Part shown: positions 42,114 to 51,756 of the stretch, one piece after another
Position numbering within the stretch: position 1 is the stretch's first letter
How the letters are laid out: every line of letters starts with the position of its first letter
Origin: Bacteroidia bacterium
GTDB lineage: Bacteria > Bacteroidota > Bacteroidia > J057 > JADKCL01
Assembly (NCBI GenBank): GCA_020635905.1
Contig: JACJYV010000005.1
Span: forward strand, 434,001 to 498,000
DNA: 64,000 bases
Reading direction: 5' to 3'
Notes under the pieces: model-generated
What the model was told of the DNA's origin: nothing
Seen by the model: the letters and a program-made list of their open reading frames with translations, nothing else
Databases searched by the model: none
Position numbers and translations under genes: made by a program

Positions 42114-42923
42114 TTAGCGTCTGAGTTTGATGTTTTTGGTTTCTCCGTTTTTCAGGGTAATGACCGCGTCATTATCGCAGGTGCCGTCCCCAAAATCGAG
42201 GGTGCGGGTGCCCCTTTCCGTGGTGAGGGTGCGCACTCCCTGGGTAATCCATTGGCAGCTTCGGCTGGCAATCAGGGGCTCGGTGATGGTGGAGGTAAAT
42301 TCCGTGCCACACTGGTTGGTGCCGGTCGATCCGCCTGTAATGGAAAAGACGTCGTCTTCCACTTCTTCGGTCAGGTAGCCTTCGATCCAGGTGCGAACGC
42401 GGCTGGCCTCCCAGCTCACGGATTTACCCGAGGCAAAAGTCAGTTTGGCAGTCACTTCCACCCCGTAGCTGGGCATACCTGATTCCGTGAAGCCCAGGTG
42501 GGTCACAGTGCGAACTCCTTCCAGAGTGGCGCCGTCCACGGTGAAATTTTCGGGGGTAATGGTGCGTACGGCTCCTTCTTTGGTGAAATCATCCGTCTGG
42601 GTGATGATCAGTTTTCCGGCCTTGACCCGCTGGGTGCGACCGCAGACACATCCATCCCCAAAGTCGAGGGTCAGGGTGTTGGGAAAGGTTCCCTGTTCGT
42701 TGGCCCAGGTTGCGGTGGGACAGGTCGTGTTGGTATCCTCAGTGGAGCCTGGCGCCATTTTGAAGGCCGCCATGTCATCTGCATCCTGCAGTACATTTTC
42801 AACCGCAGCCAGATCCTCGGGAGAGTCTGCGCTGAGATCCTGGGTGATTTGATCTGGTGTACAGGCATTCAGGAATGCCACAACGGCCAGCAGGGAGGCG
42901 ATTTTCCAAATGAAATTTTTCAT
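42114..42923 (-). CDS. Lipoprotein of unknown function
   Basis: A 269-residue lipoprotein with signal peptide MKNFIWKIASLLAVVAFLNAC (lipobox LNAC, Cys21). The mature protein has two similar halves: LTLDFGDGCVCGRTQRVKAGKLIITQ near residue 90 and RTLDFGDGTCDNDAVITLKNGE at the end, both with 'LDFGDGxC'. The inner part has ITPENFTVDGATLEGVRTVTH. It is beta-rich and resembles proteins of the Bacteroidota envelope with no assigned role. A good terminator follows. The region 42924-43297 beyond its start holds no gene. Confidence 0.7.
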   Translation of the reverse strand: MKNFIWKIASLLAVVAFLNACTPDQITQDLSADSPEDLAAVENVLQDADDMAAFKMAPGSTEDTNTTCPTATWANEQGTFPNTLTLDFGDGCVCGRTQRVKAGKLIITQTDDFTKEGAVRTITPENFTVDGATLEGVRTVTHLGFTESGMPSYGVEVTAKLTFASGKSVSWEASRVRTWIEGYLTEEVEDDVFSITGGSTGTNQCGTEFTSTITEPLIASRSCQWITQGVRTLTTERGTRTLDFGDGTCDNDAVITLKNGETKNIKLRR

Positions 42924-43297
42924 TTTTTTCCGGTTTATTTGGTGAAACTAATGTTGAGATAAGTCCGACAGGACCGGGTAAAAATTTTCAATAAGCGGCC
43001 GTTTCAAGCTTAGATGCCGTTTGCGGGAAAAAGTTTAACCCTGCTTGCGTTTTTTTTCAGAAAAAGATTAAAATTTCTTCTAAGGTGCCCTGATTCGGCT
43101 GAAAAGGGGCTTTTGGATGAAAATTAAAATTTAATTTTCAATTATTTTTGAAAGTTCGAAAACATTAATTAATCTTGTGCAGTCATCAGCATAAACAAAA
43201 TCATCATGAACACAATGAAATCGCCCTGCCCCGCTGCCTAAGCAAAAAAATTTGTCTGATAAATTTCAATATTTTCTGAAAGTATAGAAATAAAAAC

Positions 43298-43657
43298 ATG
43301 AACTACCCGCTTCTCAGCTACTGCATCTACCTTCCCCTCACCGTTTTTATCATGGTGTATGTGGGCTGGCAATGTTATAAGCATGGGGAAATTTATCTGG
43401 AACAAATTTTCGGGCACGAAACGGGATTGGTCAAAGCCATCAACAAAACCTTGCTGGTGGGTTATTACCTGGTCAATCTGGGTTATGCCGTATTCACCCT
43501 GAGTATGGGGATGGAAAGCAGTTCCCTGCCCGAAATGATTCATTCCCTCTCCACCAAACTCGGCATTATCCTGCTGGTTCTGGCCCTGCTTCATTACGTC
43601 AATATGATTGGGCTCGCCTGGATCGGGCCCCGATATTTCAAAAACCTTAAAACATAA
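43298..43657 (+). CDS. Small integral membrane protein, pair member 1
   Basis: A 119-residue protein with three membrane helices (about 10-27, 48-70, 84-106). The loop after helix 1 reads QCYKHGEIYLEQIFG and the second helix starts NKTLLVGYYLVNLGYAVF. The next gene, 6 bp downstream, encodes a protein of the same size and layout (VARTLFKNAKVFMLDIFHG, NRLFEVGFYLLNMGFALL), so the two are likely an ancient duplication and may form a heteromeric membrane complex. The family is unknown to me. Confidence 0.65.
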   Translation: MNYPLLSYCIYLPLTVFIMVYVGWQCYKHGEIYLEQIFGHETGLVKAINKTLLVGYYLVNLGYAVFTLSMGMESSSLPEMIHSLSTKLGIILLVLALLHYVNMIGLAWIGPRYFKNLKT

Positions 43658-43663
43658 AATACC

Positions 43664-44047
43664 ATGGAAACCGCATTATTCATCAAAGCTTACCTGATCT
43701 ACCTTCCCGTAGTCCTCCTGCTGACCCTTTTCGTGGCCAGGACCCTGTTCAAAAACGCCAAAGTCTTCATGCTCGACATTTTCCACGGCCGGGCCGACCT
43801 GGCTTCCTCCACCAACCGCCTCTTTGAGGTCGGGTTTTATCTCCTCAACATGGGTTTCGCCCTGCTCATTCTCAAAATCAGTCACAATGCCAATTTGCTC
43901 AGCAATTCCCACCTCATTGAGATCCTCAGCTACAAAATCGGCGGCTTCTCCATCTATCTGGGGATTATGCTGTTTGCCAATCTTTACCTCTTTTTCAGGG
44001 GTAAAAGGAAGGCGGGTATGAGTCGCAGCGTTAGTGCTTCAAGTTAA
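43664..44047 (+). CDS. Small integral membrane protein, pair member 2
   Basis: A 127-residue protein with three membrane helices and the same plan as the gene before it: helix, then a polar loop with FKNAKVFMLDIFHGRADL, then NRLFEVGFYLLNMGFALLILK, then a last helix and a basic tail (FRGKRKAG). By eye the two share the 'IF.G....L....N....VG.YL.N.G.A' pattern. The 6-bp gap argues for co-translation. The function is unknown. Confidence 0.65.
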   Translation: METALFIKAYLIYLPVVLLLTLFVARTLFKNAKVFMLDIFHGRADLASSTNRLFEVGFYLLNMGFALLILKISHNANLLSNSHLIEILSYKIGGFSIYLGIMLFANLYLFFRGKRKAGMSRSVSASS

Positions 44048-44098
44048 GGGCTGCAAGCCTGAGTTCAGGAAATTATGCCAATGTTTATCCCACTCCCC

Positions 44099-45235
44099 TT
44101 ACTTCACCCTCACTGGCGGATGCTCCTGCAGAAACCTCACCACTTCTTCGGGTTCATCGGCGATGGAAACCAGATCGCGGTACTTTTGTCCGTAGGAAAG
44201 CTGGCGTACCAGGGGGTAAATCTGGGTATCCACCTCGTACCTTTTGCGGCCCAGAAAGACCATGGGCGAGTAATAATTGGTGGTGCCGTAGTGGTTTTGG
44301 GTGGCGTCCATGAAAATCTCCTGGGTGGTGCCCGCGCTGCCCGGGGCGAAAACCACTCCGTGCAGGGAAATGCTCAGCAAGGTGTCTTCGCGGATGCTGT
44401 TGGAAAAATATTTGGCGATGTGGGTGGCGAAAAGATTACTGGGCTCGTGTCCGTAAAACCAGGTGGGAATGGCCAGGCTCTCCCCACCATGCGGGTAGCG
44501 CTTCAGTACATCCAGAGCCACTTCAAAATAGCCCTCGCTGGTGTAATGAGGCGCTTTGCGCAACTGCATCAGGGCATCGTGGAGCTCGGCCGAGCTGTGC
44601 CCGGCAAACCAGGCTCCCAGGTTGGTGGCCTCCATGATACCCGGCCCGCCGCCCGAGACGATGTAAAATCCTTCCTCGGCCAGGGCCTTGGCCGTGAATG
44701 CAGTTTTGGCAAAATACTCGTCGCTGCGCAGGGTGCCGTGACCTCCCATGAATCCCACGCATCGTTTCTGGGTCATGCCATCAGCATTAAATTTCAACAG
44801 ATCGCGCAGGGCTTCGTCAATGGCGTGGTCGTGGATGCGCTGCTGCAGGGCCTCGTTGATGTCGGGATTGTGGCGGCTGCCGCTGAAATGCTGGTAAATT
44901 TTCAGGTCCTCACTTTCACCTCCGCCCGGAATAAATCCCCGCATCAGTTCCTGCCAGGTGTATAATTTTCCGCGGTGTGGATTATAGGGCAGGCCCTCCA
45001 CCCGGGGGTAAATGCGTGCGCCCTTGCGCCGCAGGATCATTTCTTCTGCCTCGAAGAGGCGGCAGCCCAGAAAGGTGGTATTTTCGATCTCAACTGCTTC
45101 CCAGTGAAACCCGTTTTGGGTCAGGTCGAGGTCCTGGAGGGTACAGTTTTTGAGGGAATTGCCCTGAGCCAGCAGGTCGTGGATGGATTCGATCCTGCGG
45201 ATGAAGGTCTCCTGTTTGGGAATGAATTTCGCCAT
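44099..45235 (-). CDS. LOG-family nucleotide-binding protein with N-terminal extension
   Basis: A 378-residue protein. Residues about 155-370 form a LOG (cytokinin riboside 5'-monophosphate phosphoribohydrolase-like) Rossmann domain: IVSGGGPGIMEATNLGA (residues about 192-208) and APGSAGTTQE (297-306), matching the family's GGGxxGxMxx and PGGxGTxxE, with Ser in place of the second Gly. The first 100 residues include NCTLQDLDLT and ENTTFLGCRLFEA, short pentapeptide-like strands. Relatives hydrolyse nucleotide monophosphates to base and ribose phosphate. It is a long member, closer in size to PpnN-type proteins than to plant LOG. Confidence 0.8.
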   Translation of the reverse strand: MAKFIPKQETFIRRIESIHDLLAQGNSLKNCTLQDLDLTQNGFHWEAVEIENTTFLGCRLFEAEEMILRRKGARIYPRVEGLPYNPHRGKLYTWQELMRGFIPGGGESEDLKIYQHFSGSRHNPDINEALQQRIHDHAIDEALRDLLKFNADGMTQKRCVGFMGGHGTLRSDEYFAKTAFTAKALAEEGFYIVSGGGPGIMEATNLGAWFAGHSSAELHDALMQLRKAPHYTSEGYFEVALDVLKRYPHGGESLAIPTWFYGHEPSNLFATHIAKYFSNSIREDTLLSISLHGVVFAPGSAGTTQEIFMDATQNHYGTTNYYSPMVFLGRKRYEVDTQIYPLVRQLSYGQKYRDLVSIADEPEEVVRFLQEHPPVRVK

Positions 45236-45294
45236 AGGACCAAATTACGGCTTGAGATTAAATTTCCCTCAGTTTTGGAGATCATTTTTGGTCC

Positions 45295-46023
45295 TTAACC
45301 TTCCAGCTGACGCAGATCCACCAGCATGGCTTCCTTCAATTGGGTTTCGAGCAGATAGGCAGTCAGGTTGGCCCAGGCGGCTGCATGGTCCAGCACCCAG
45401 CTGTCAGAGGAAATGACGATTTCCCCGCTTTCTGCCAGTTCCCAATCAGGATTTTTTACCACTTCCACCTCCCATTTCCAGCCTGCTTCTGCCGCTTTTT
45501 CCTCCAGAAATCCTTTCAGCCGGCCACTGTTGGAAACGGGCGCATCCAGATACCACTTTACCTGATCCACTTCCAGACCCGCCAGGGTCTGGCCGATCAG
45601 TTCGAGGGCGGCGAAGGTTTCCTCCACCCGTTTGTAGGTGCCGTGAATGCTGGCAATGTCGCGTACCGCGCCATCCAACCCAATAAAAAGGTATCCCCCT
45701 GAAAGGGCTGACTCAACGCTGATCAGCAGGTTATAGCCATCTATGCACACGGTTTTTCCTTTCAGGTCTGCGCAATTTACCTCCCGTGACTGGCGGCTTT
45801 CCACTGCTTCAAACAGGCAGGCTGCGCGGTGTACGGCATGTCTTTGACGTTCCCGCAACTGGTAGCGGTCGCCCACCAGCTTGAGACTGCCGTTTTCTCC
45901 GTATCCCCGGCTGATCAGCCAGCTGTAGTCGTGCAGGGCCTGACGCAGAACGGGGACCTGAGCGAATCCAAAAAGGTGATCATCAGCAGGATGTTTGCCG
46001 CGGTGCTTTTGCTTGTGGCCCAT
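45295..46023 (-). CDS. DUF434/DUF5616 domain protein
   Basis: A 242-residue cytoplasmic protein. The N-terminal 55 residues match DUF434 (LRQALHDYSWLISRGYGENGSLKLVGDRYQL then LRERQRHAVHRA). The rest matches the linked DUF5616, with GKTVCIDGYNLLISVESALSGG (the acidic start of a PIN-like fold), YLDAPVSNSGRLKG and VISSDSWVLD. The acidic residues are placed as in NYN/PIN nucleases, so a nuclease is possible, but the family's activity is unknown. It is 8 bp downstream of the TonB receptor on the same strand. Confidence 0.8.
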   Translation of the reverse strand: MGHKQKHRGKHPADDHLFGFAQVPVLRQALHDYSWLISRGYGENGSLKLVGDRYQLRERQRHAVHRAACLFEAVESRQSREVNCADLKGKTVCIDGYNLLISVESALSGGYLFIGLDGAVRDIASIHGTYKRVEETFAALELIGQTLAGLEVDQVKWYLDAPVSNSGRLKGFLEEKAAEAGWKWEVEVVKNPDWELAESGEIVISSDSWVLDHAAAWANLTAYLLETQLKEAMLVDLRQLEG

Positions 46024-46031
46024 GTCGGGGG

Positions 46032-48365
46032 TCAGAATTTGTACTGGTACTGGGCAATGATCAGCCCGGGAGGTTCCATCAGCCCTGGCCGCTGGGAAAT
46101 CTCGCGGTTGGTGATGTTTTTCCCGATCAGGGAAATGGTGACGTTGGGATTGGGATGGTAGGCTACGCGGGCATTGAGGTTGAGGCTGCCTTTATTATTC
46201 TGGGCCCGCCACTCAGTCACCCCGGGAATGATAAAGTCAAAGACTTCATCAATTCGTTCCATGAAGGCATTATACCCGAGACTGAATCCGCCCGTGAACT
46301 TTTTGTAATCGGCCTCTATGTCAAACTGGGCCATGTGACGGTTGCGATAGCGAAGAATCTGGGTTTGTTTTTGCAGGCTGTCGAGGGCTCCCAGGCTTCC
46401 AAAGAGGTTTCCCATGTAGGTAAAAATATTTTTCTGACTGGGGTCTGTTTCCAGGTCGGCGGGATAATTGAAGGTATAACCTCCATAAAAGCGCACGGGA
46501 ATGGTCCCGATTTTGCCTTCGCCCATGGCGGAAACCTCCATCCCAGCGATGCGGGCCCGGGTGATATTCTGGCTTTGGAAGCCAAAATTTCCCTGCAGGA
46601 TCACAAATCTGAATTCGATCATGTCAAAATAATCGGCCCAGAAAAAGGCGAGGTCAGCATACCCTCTCCAGGCTCCAAATTGCAGGCCCTGCTTGACTCC
46701 AAGTTCGATGGTGTGGCCGTATTCGGGTTTCAGATTCGGGTTGGAAAAAATGCGCAATCCCACCAAATCCTCTTCAATGTAGCGCTCAGACAAAGCGGGA
46801 AAACGGTAAGCTTCGCCGTAGGAAGCCCGCAGGAAGGTGGCTTTGCCCACCTGGTAATTGGCGCCCGCCCGCAGGACGGGTCCTGTGTTTTCGTACAGAG
46901 GGGGAATGGTATCTTTTTCAGCTGATTTGAAGTCGGGTTGAATATTCAGTTCGTAGCGCATCCCTGCCACCAGCGACAGTTTATTGAATTTTTTTTCCAA
47001 CTGGGTGTAGCCCGCCAGCAGAAAGGAAGGAGCCACCAGATTGGAATCCTGAGAAAAGAGATTGCTTTTCACATGAGAATAATTTCCCACCACCCCGGCC
47101 GTGACATGAAAATCATTGGCAAAGGGTTTGTGAAACTGGTATTCGCCACGGTAAATTTTGGATGAAAGGGCATTTTCTTCCGAACGCAGCAACTTTACGA
47201 TATTGAAATACCGTCCGCGGAAGGTGTGGCGCTCTCCTTTAGGGCTGAGGTAGGTAATGTGGGGATCAATGGCAATGAAATTATACCGTTCGCGGTTGCT
47301 GGTATTGGGAAAAGGGCGGTAAGCGCCCGCGTCTTTGTCGGTCCAGAGGATGAAGCGACCCCGCTTTTGCGACATGAGGTTGAAGTTGATGCCCGCGCTG
47401 AGGCCGGAAATGTTTTTGGGTTTCCAGCGGGTTTTTACATTGAGTCTGCCCCGGGTTTCGTCTGCTCCTTCCAGATAGCTTTTGCTGGTATAGAGATTTC
47501 CCCCCGTGACAAAATCCACGTCTTTCCATTTGCGGCGGTCTGAGACAAAGAATCCTGTATAAAAGGGATTTTCATTCCAATCCCACCACTGCAATTCCTG
47601 GCGGCGCGGGCTGCGGTAAAATCCAGAATACAACTGGATTTTGGTTTCGGGTTTGGAGCGGGCGTAGCCGGTCCGCACGTTGATCACGCCATTCATGGCG
47701 GAGGATCCATACAGCGCCGAGGAGGCGCCTTTGATCACTTCAATCTGTTCCACATTTTCCATGGGCACAAATTCCCACTTCACATCCCCCAGGTCGCCAC
47801 CCAGCAGGGGCATATCATCGACCAGCACCTGCACCCGGCTGCCGGCCCCATAGGCATAGCCGCTCATCCCGCGGATACTCACCTGTCCGTCCACGATACT
47901 CACGCCCGGCACCTTACGGGTCACATCGGCCAGATCTACCGCGGCGGTATTTTCGACCAGATAAGGCTTGATCACATCCATGGAAACGGTTTCTTCGCCC
48001 AGCTTTTTCTCATACTGGCTGCCGCTGATCACCACGATATCCAGTTGGGTACCCACTTCGCCCATTTCTATGGTCAGTTCGGGTGGATTTGAGGCAGGAA
48101 TATCCACTTCTTTGTGCAGCACATCGTAGCCCACATAGCTAAAATCCAGCTGATGTTTTCCAGGGGTGGTTTTTAACTCGAAAACCCCGTTCATATTGGT
48201 GTAGGCACCGCCCGAACTGTCAATCACCACCTTCACCCCAATGAGGGGTTCCTGGTTTTTGGCGTCCTTAACCACGCCTTTGAGCAATATTTCCTGACCC
48301 ATCAGGACCTGAAACCCGGACAGAAAAAATATCAGGACGAAAAATGAATAGAATGAATGCCTCAT
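46032..48365 (-). CDS. TonB-dependent outer-membrane receptor
   Basis: A 777-residue receptor. After the signal peptide (MRHSFYSFFVLIFFLSGFQV onward) comes a carboxypeptidase-regulatory-like domain (LLKGVVKDAKNQEPLIGVKVV, TNMNGVFELK), then the plug (VSIRGMSGYAYGAGSRVQV, LVDDMPL, IEVIKGASSALYGSSAMNGV) and a 22-strand-type barrel ending in aromatic IAQYQYKF. The N-terminal extension is usual in Bacteroidota. No SusD partner is next to it, so it is probably not a glycan SusC; a metal, vitamin or small-ligand receptor is as likely. ATG 48365 was preferred to ATG 48383 for its cleaner signal peptide. Confidence 0.9.
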   Translation of the reverse strand: MRHSFYSFFVLIFFLSGFQVLMGQEILLKGVVKDAKNQEPLIGVKVVIDSSGGAYTNMNGVFELKTTPGKHQLDFSYVGYDVLHKEVDIPASNPPELTIEMGEVGTQLDIVVISGSQYEKKLGEETVSMDVIKPYLVENTAAVDLADVTRKVPGVSIVDGQVSIRGMSGYAYGAGSRVQVLVDDMPLLGGDLGDVKWEFVPMENVEQIEVIKGASSALYGSSAMNGVINVRTGYARSKPETKIQLYSGFYRSPRRQELQWWDWNENPFYTGFFVSDRRKWKDVDFVTGGNLYTSKSYLEGADETRGRLNVKTRWKPKNISGLSAGINFNLMSQKRGRFILWTDKDAGAYRPFPNTSNRERYNFIAIDPHITYLSPKGERHTFRGRYFNIVKLLRSEENALSSKIYRGEYQFHKPFANDFHVTAGVVGNYSHVKSNLFSQDSNLVAPSFLLAGYTQLEKKFNKLSLVAGMRYELNIQPDFKSAEKDTIPPLYENTGPVLRAGANYQVGKATFLRASYGEAYRFPALSERYIEEDLVGLRIFSNPNLKPEYGHTIELGVKQGLQFGAWRGYADLAFFWADYFDMIEFRFVILQGNFGFQSQNITRARIAGMEVSAMGEGKIGTIPVRFYGGYTFNYPADLETDPSQKNIFTYMGNLFGSLGALDSLQKQTQILRYRNRHMAQFDIEADYKKFTGGFSLGYNAFMERIDEVFDFIIPGVTEWRAQNNKGSLNLNARVAYHPNPNVTISLIGKNITNREISQRPGLMEPPGLIIAQYQYKF

Positions 48366-48549
48366 ACAGCACAAATTTCCCATAAAATTGCAATGAACTT
48401 ACAAATATAAAGAATCCAATCCTTTTGAGGACCGTCCTTATCAACATCCAATTAAAGCTACGAGCTGCGGGCTAATGAGTAGCGAGTCGTGAGCAGCGAG
48501 TAACGAGATTCTGATGACCAGGGAAATTGCCCTGACTCAAAAAATAATT

Positions 48550-49305
48550 TCAGCGATAATCCAGCACTTTGGTTCCGTCGCGGGTGAATCGTGCCTTTAA
48601 ATCTCCGTTGGCGCCATAGATATGCCCCACGGCCGTTTCTGAAGGATCAGGATCCTGCCAGGCAGCATCCCGTCCCAGAAAATCAAAACGATAGTAAGTC
48701 CATTCCTGATTTTCCACGGGATAGACGGTCATAGTGAGCAGGACAGAATCCAGGGGGCTCCAGAGGAAATCAATTTCACGAATCTTGTACTTTTTGACCC
48801 CTTCAGGACTGACCTGAAAATGGGCAAATTTATTGGAGGTGGTTTCAGTGGCTTTGGTGAATTTACATTCCGTCACAATGCCCGTTTCAAGCACGGCGGG
48901 ATCAAATTTTTCCAGAATTCGTTTTTCCACCCGGGCTGGCGCCAGACGGTAGATCACGTAGCGGTCGGGGTAGTAAATAAATCCATCTTTTGCGTCAGCA
49001 AACACTTCCTGCTCAGAAGATGACAGATGGATCTGACCTTTATATACTACCGCCACCCGTTTTGACACTACTGTATCTGCTGGATTATTGCGGTGACAAT
49101 AGGTCACCTGGTAATCGATTTTCAGGGCCGAATCTGCCTGCCAGAGGCGGGTGGTTTCCAGACTTTTCACATACTCCCTGATTTCCGCCTGACAACCCGA
49201 GGAAGCGACCTGCGCTTTCAATCCTTTTAGGGGAAGAATAAGCAACAAGGTGACTATCAGGGGATAAGTCACCGCGGGAAACGGAAGTTGGAAAGGAGTT
49301 TTCAT
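48550..49305 (-). CDS. Secreted protein of unknown function (possibly LolA-like fold)
   Basis: A 251-residue protein with a hydrophobic N terminus (YPLIVTLLLILPLKGLKAQ). The mature part is beta-rich with successive strands (RVAVVYKGQIHLSSSEQEVF, GFIYYPDRYVIYRL, FLWSPLDSVLLTMTVYP). The sequence of short strands that measure 'use and reduction of a substrate' recalls LolA/outer-membrane lipoprotein carrier folds, but no motif proves it. The 48366-48549 gap upstream of the receptor has a GAGTAGCGAGTCGTGAGC word tract. Confidence 0.45.
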   Translation of the reverse strand: MKTPFQLPFPAVTYPLIVTLLLILPLKGLKAQVASSGCQAEIREYVKSLETTRLWQADSALKIDYQVTYCHRNNPADTVVSKRVAVVYKGQIHLSSSEQEVFADAKDGFIYYPDRYVIYRLAPARVEKRILEKFDPAVLETGIVTECKFTKATETTSNKFAHFQVSPEGVKKYKIREIDFLWSPLDSVLLTMTVYPVENQEWTYYRFDFLGRDAAWQDPDPSETAVGHIYGANGDLKARFTRDGTKVLDYR

Positions 49306-49588
49306 GGGCGTGTGTAATTCAGGGCTTCAGTAAGCTACTAAAATCCCGCCAGAATTTCCAGCCAATGCCCCGCAGGAGCCTGCAATTATTATTTCCAAAA
49401 TTGAATAAATGCCTTTTTGCAAGGTTTGATTTTAATTGTAATTGATTTTTGAATTTCCTAATTTGAAGGAGTTTGTTGGCTGAAAAAGGCGATAATTTCA
49501 GCAAATTAACGCCTTACCTGCGCTGAAATACGTTGGCTTTGCGGGAGCCAATCATTCTCATTTCTGAAAACATTAACTGGTAAGTTCT

Positions 49589-51715
49589 ATGAAAACTTTT
49601 GCTACCCATCAAATTAAAAACATCGCGGTTGTCGGAAGTCTCAAATCAGGGAAAACCACCCTGGTCGAGACCATGCTTTTTGAGTCAAAAACTATTTCCC
49701 GTCGCGGTTCAGTTGAGGAGAAAAATACCGTTTCAGATTTTCACGAAATCGAACATGAGCGGGTTAATTCCATCTTTTCTTCTTTGAGTCACGCAATTTG
49801 GCGGGATACCAAAATCAATATTCTCGACACCCCGGGTAATGACAATTTTATCGGTGAAATCAATGCAGCCCTGCGGGTGGCCGATACCTGTGTGATGGTG
49901 CTCAGCGCCAATCACGGGGTGGAAGTGGGTACGGAAATCATCTGGCGTCAGGTGGATAAAATGCATAAACCTACCCTCATCGCAGTCAACCAGATGGATC
50001 ACGAACAAGCCAATTTTCAACAAACCCTTGAGCAGGCCCAGGCCCGGTTGGGTAGCCAGGTTACGGTCATGCAATATCCCTATAATTCAGGTTCAGGATT
50101 TGATTCCATCATCGACCTGCTCAAAATGATCATGTACAAATTCCCCGCAGACGGGGGCAAGCCTCAGAAACTGCCCATTCCTGCCGAGGAAAAAGAAAAA
50201 GCCGACGAACTGCACAACATCCTGGTAGAGGCCGCCGCCGAAAACGATGAGTCCCTGATGGAACTTTATTTCGAAAAAGGCGCCCTTGACGAGGACGAGT
50301 TGCGCCAGGGATTGCGGATTGGCATCGCCAACCGCCAGGTTTTTCCCGTTTTTTGCATGTCAGCCAGGCAAAATATGGGATCGGGCCGCATGATGGGCTT
50401 CATTGGCAACGTCTGCCCCTCCCCCGAAGACATTCCCGAAAAAACCGTATCAGGCGAAAGTATTCCCGCCGATTCCAACGCTCCCCTGGGCATATTTGTA
50501 TTCAAGACGTCCATTGAACCTCACCTGGGCACGGTCAACTTTTTCAAAGTAGGACGCGGCACCATGAAAACGGGCCTCGATCTGATTGATTCCCGCACGG
50601 AAAACTCGGAAAGAATTGGCCAGCTGTATGTGGTGAACGGCAAGAATAAAACTGCGGTCGAGGAACTGCAGGCGGGCGATCTGGGCGCCACGGTCAAGCT
50701 CAAGGATGTGCGCACCAACGATTCCCTCTATATCAAGGGATCAGAAATCAAATTTGCCGAAATCATCCTGCCCCAATCCCGTATCCGCGAAGCCGTACTG
50801 GCCCAGGACAAAAAAGACGAGGAAAAACTGGGCGAAATGCTGCAAAACCTCAAGAAGCAGGATCCCACCCTCAATGCCTTTTATTCAGCCGAACTGCGCC
50901 AAATGATCATCAACGGACAGGGAGAAATGCACCTCTGGGTGGCCAAATGGCGCCTGGAAAACGAGAATAAGATCAAAATTGAATTTGTCAAACCCCGCAT
51001 TCCCTACCGCGAAACCATCGGCGGCTCTGCCAAAGCAGATTACCGCCACAAAAAGCAGTCGGGTGGATCCGGCCAATTTGGGGAAGTGCATCTGCTGGTT
51101 GAGCCCTACTCGGAAGGCGCTCCTGACCCGGCCGAGGTAACCGTGCGCAAGAGAGAGCTTTATCCACTTGACAGCGGCGGTCACCTCGAATTCCTCAATT
51201 GCATTGTGGGTGGGGTGATCGACGCCCGCTTCATTCCCGCCGTGCTGAAAGGTATCAACGAAACCATGGCGATGGGCCCGCTGACGGGTTCACCCGTGCG
51301 CGACGTGCGGGTCGCGCTCTACGACGGCAAAATGCACCCCGTGGATTCCAACGAGATCTCCTTCAAAATTGCAGGTTCCCAGGCCTTCAAAACGGCCTTC
51401 AAAGCCGCCAAGCCCAAGTTGCTGGAGCCCATTTTCAAAGTGGAAATCCTGGCTCCCGACGACCTCACAGGTGAAATCATGACCGACCTCCAGGGTCGCA
51501 GAGCCGTGATCATGGGCATGGAAAATGAGGGTGATTTCCAGAAAATCACCGCCCGCGTACCCCTGGCCGAAATGTACCGTTACTCCACCACCCTGCGCTC
51601 CATTTCCCAGGGACGGGCCACCCACACCAACGAATTCATCGAGTACGCCCTGGTGCCCGAAGACGTCAAGCAGCGCCTCATGGATGAGTTTGAAGCTGAG
51701 GCGGAGCCGGCCTGA
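49589..51715 (+). CDS. EF-G2-like elongation factor G paralogue
   Basis: A 708-residue translational GTPase-fold protein with all EF-G domains: G domain (1-290), domain II (about 300-385), III (400-475), IV (about 480-600, GGSGQFGEVHLLVEP) and V (610-700, LTGEIMTDLQGRRAVIMGME). G motifs: P-loop GSLKSGKTTL, switch I region ERVNSIFSS instead of ERGITI, DTPGN with Asn84 in place of the catalytic His, and NQMD. This pattern and the start QIKNIAVVGS, EEKNTVSDF match the Bacteroidota EF-G2 group described as working without GTP hydrolysis. It is probably a stress or starvation translation factor. Confidence 0.85.
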   Translation: MKTFATHQIKNIAVVGSLKSGKTTLVETMLFESKTISRRGSVEEKNTVSDFHEIEHERVNSIFSSLSHAIWRDTKINILDTPGNDNFIGEINAALRVADTCVMVLSANHGVEVGTEIIWRQVDKMHKPTLIAVNQMDHEQANFQQTLEQAQARLGSQVTVMQYPYNSGSGFDSIIDLLKMIMYKFPADGGKPQKLPIPAEEKEKADELHNILVEAAAENDESLMELYFEKGALDEDELRQGLRIGIANRQVFPVFCMSARQNMGSGRMMGFIGNVCPSPEDIPEKTVSGESIPADSNAPLGIFVFKTSIEPHLGTVNFFKVGRGTMKTGLDLIDSRTENSERIGQLYVVNGKNKTAVEELQAGDLGATVKLKDVRTNDSLYIKGSEIKFAEIILPQSRIREAVLAQDKKDEEKLGEMLQNLKKQDPTLNAFYSAELRQMIINGQGEMHLWVAKWRLENENKIKIEFVKPRIPYRETIGGSAKADYRHKKQSGGSGQFGEVHLLVEPYSEGAPDPAEVTVRKRELYPLDSGGHLEFLNCIVGGVIDARFIPAVLKGINETMAMGPLTGSPVRDVRVALYDGKMHPVDSNEISFKIAGSQAFKTAFKAAKPKLLEPIFKVEILAPDDLTGEIMTDLQGRRAVIMGMENEGDFQKITARVPLAEMYRYSTTLRSISQGRATHTNEFIEYALVPEDVKQRLMDEFEAEAEPA

Positions 51716-51756
51716 TTTCTTTCGCAATAAGCTTGATTTCATAAAAGATTGAGTTT

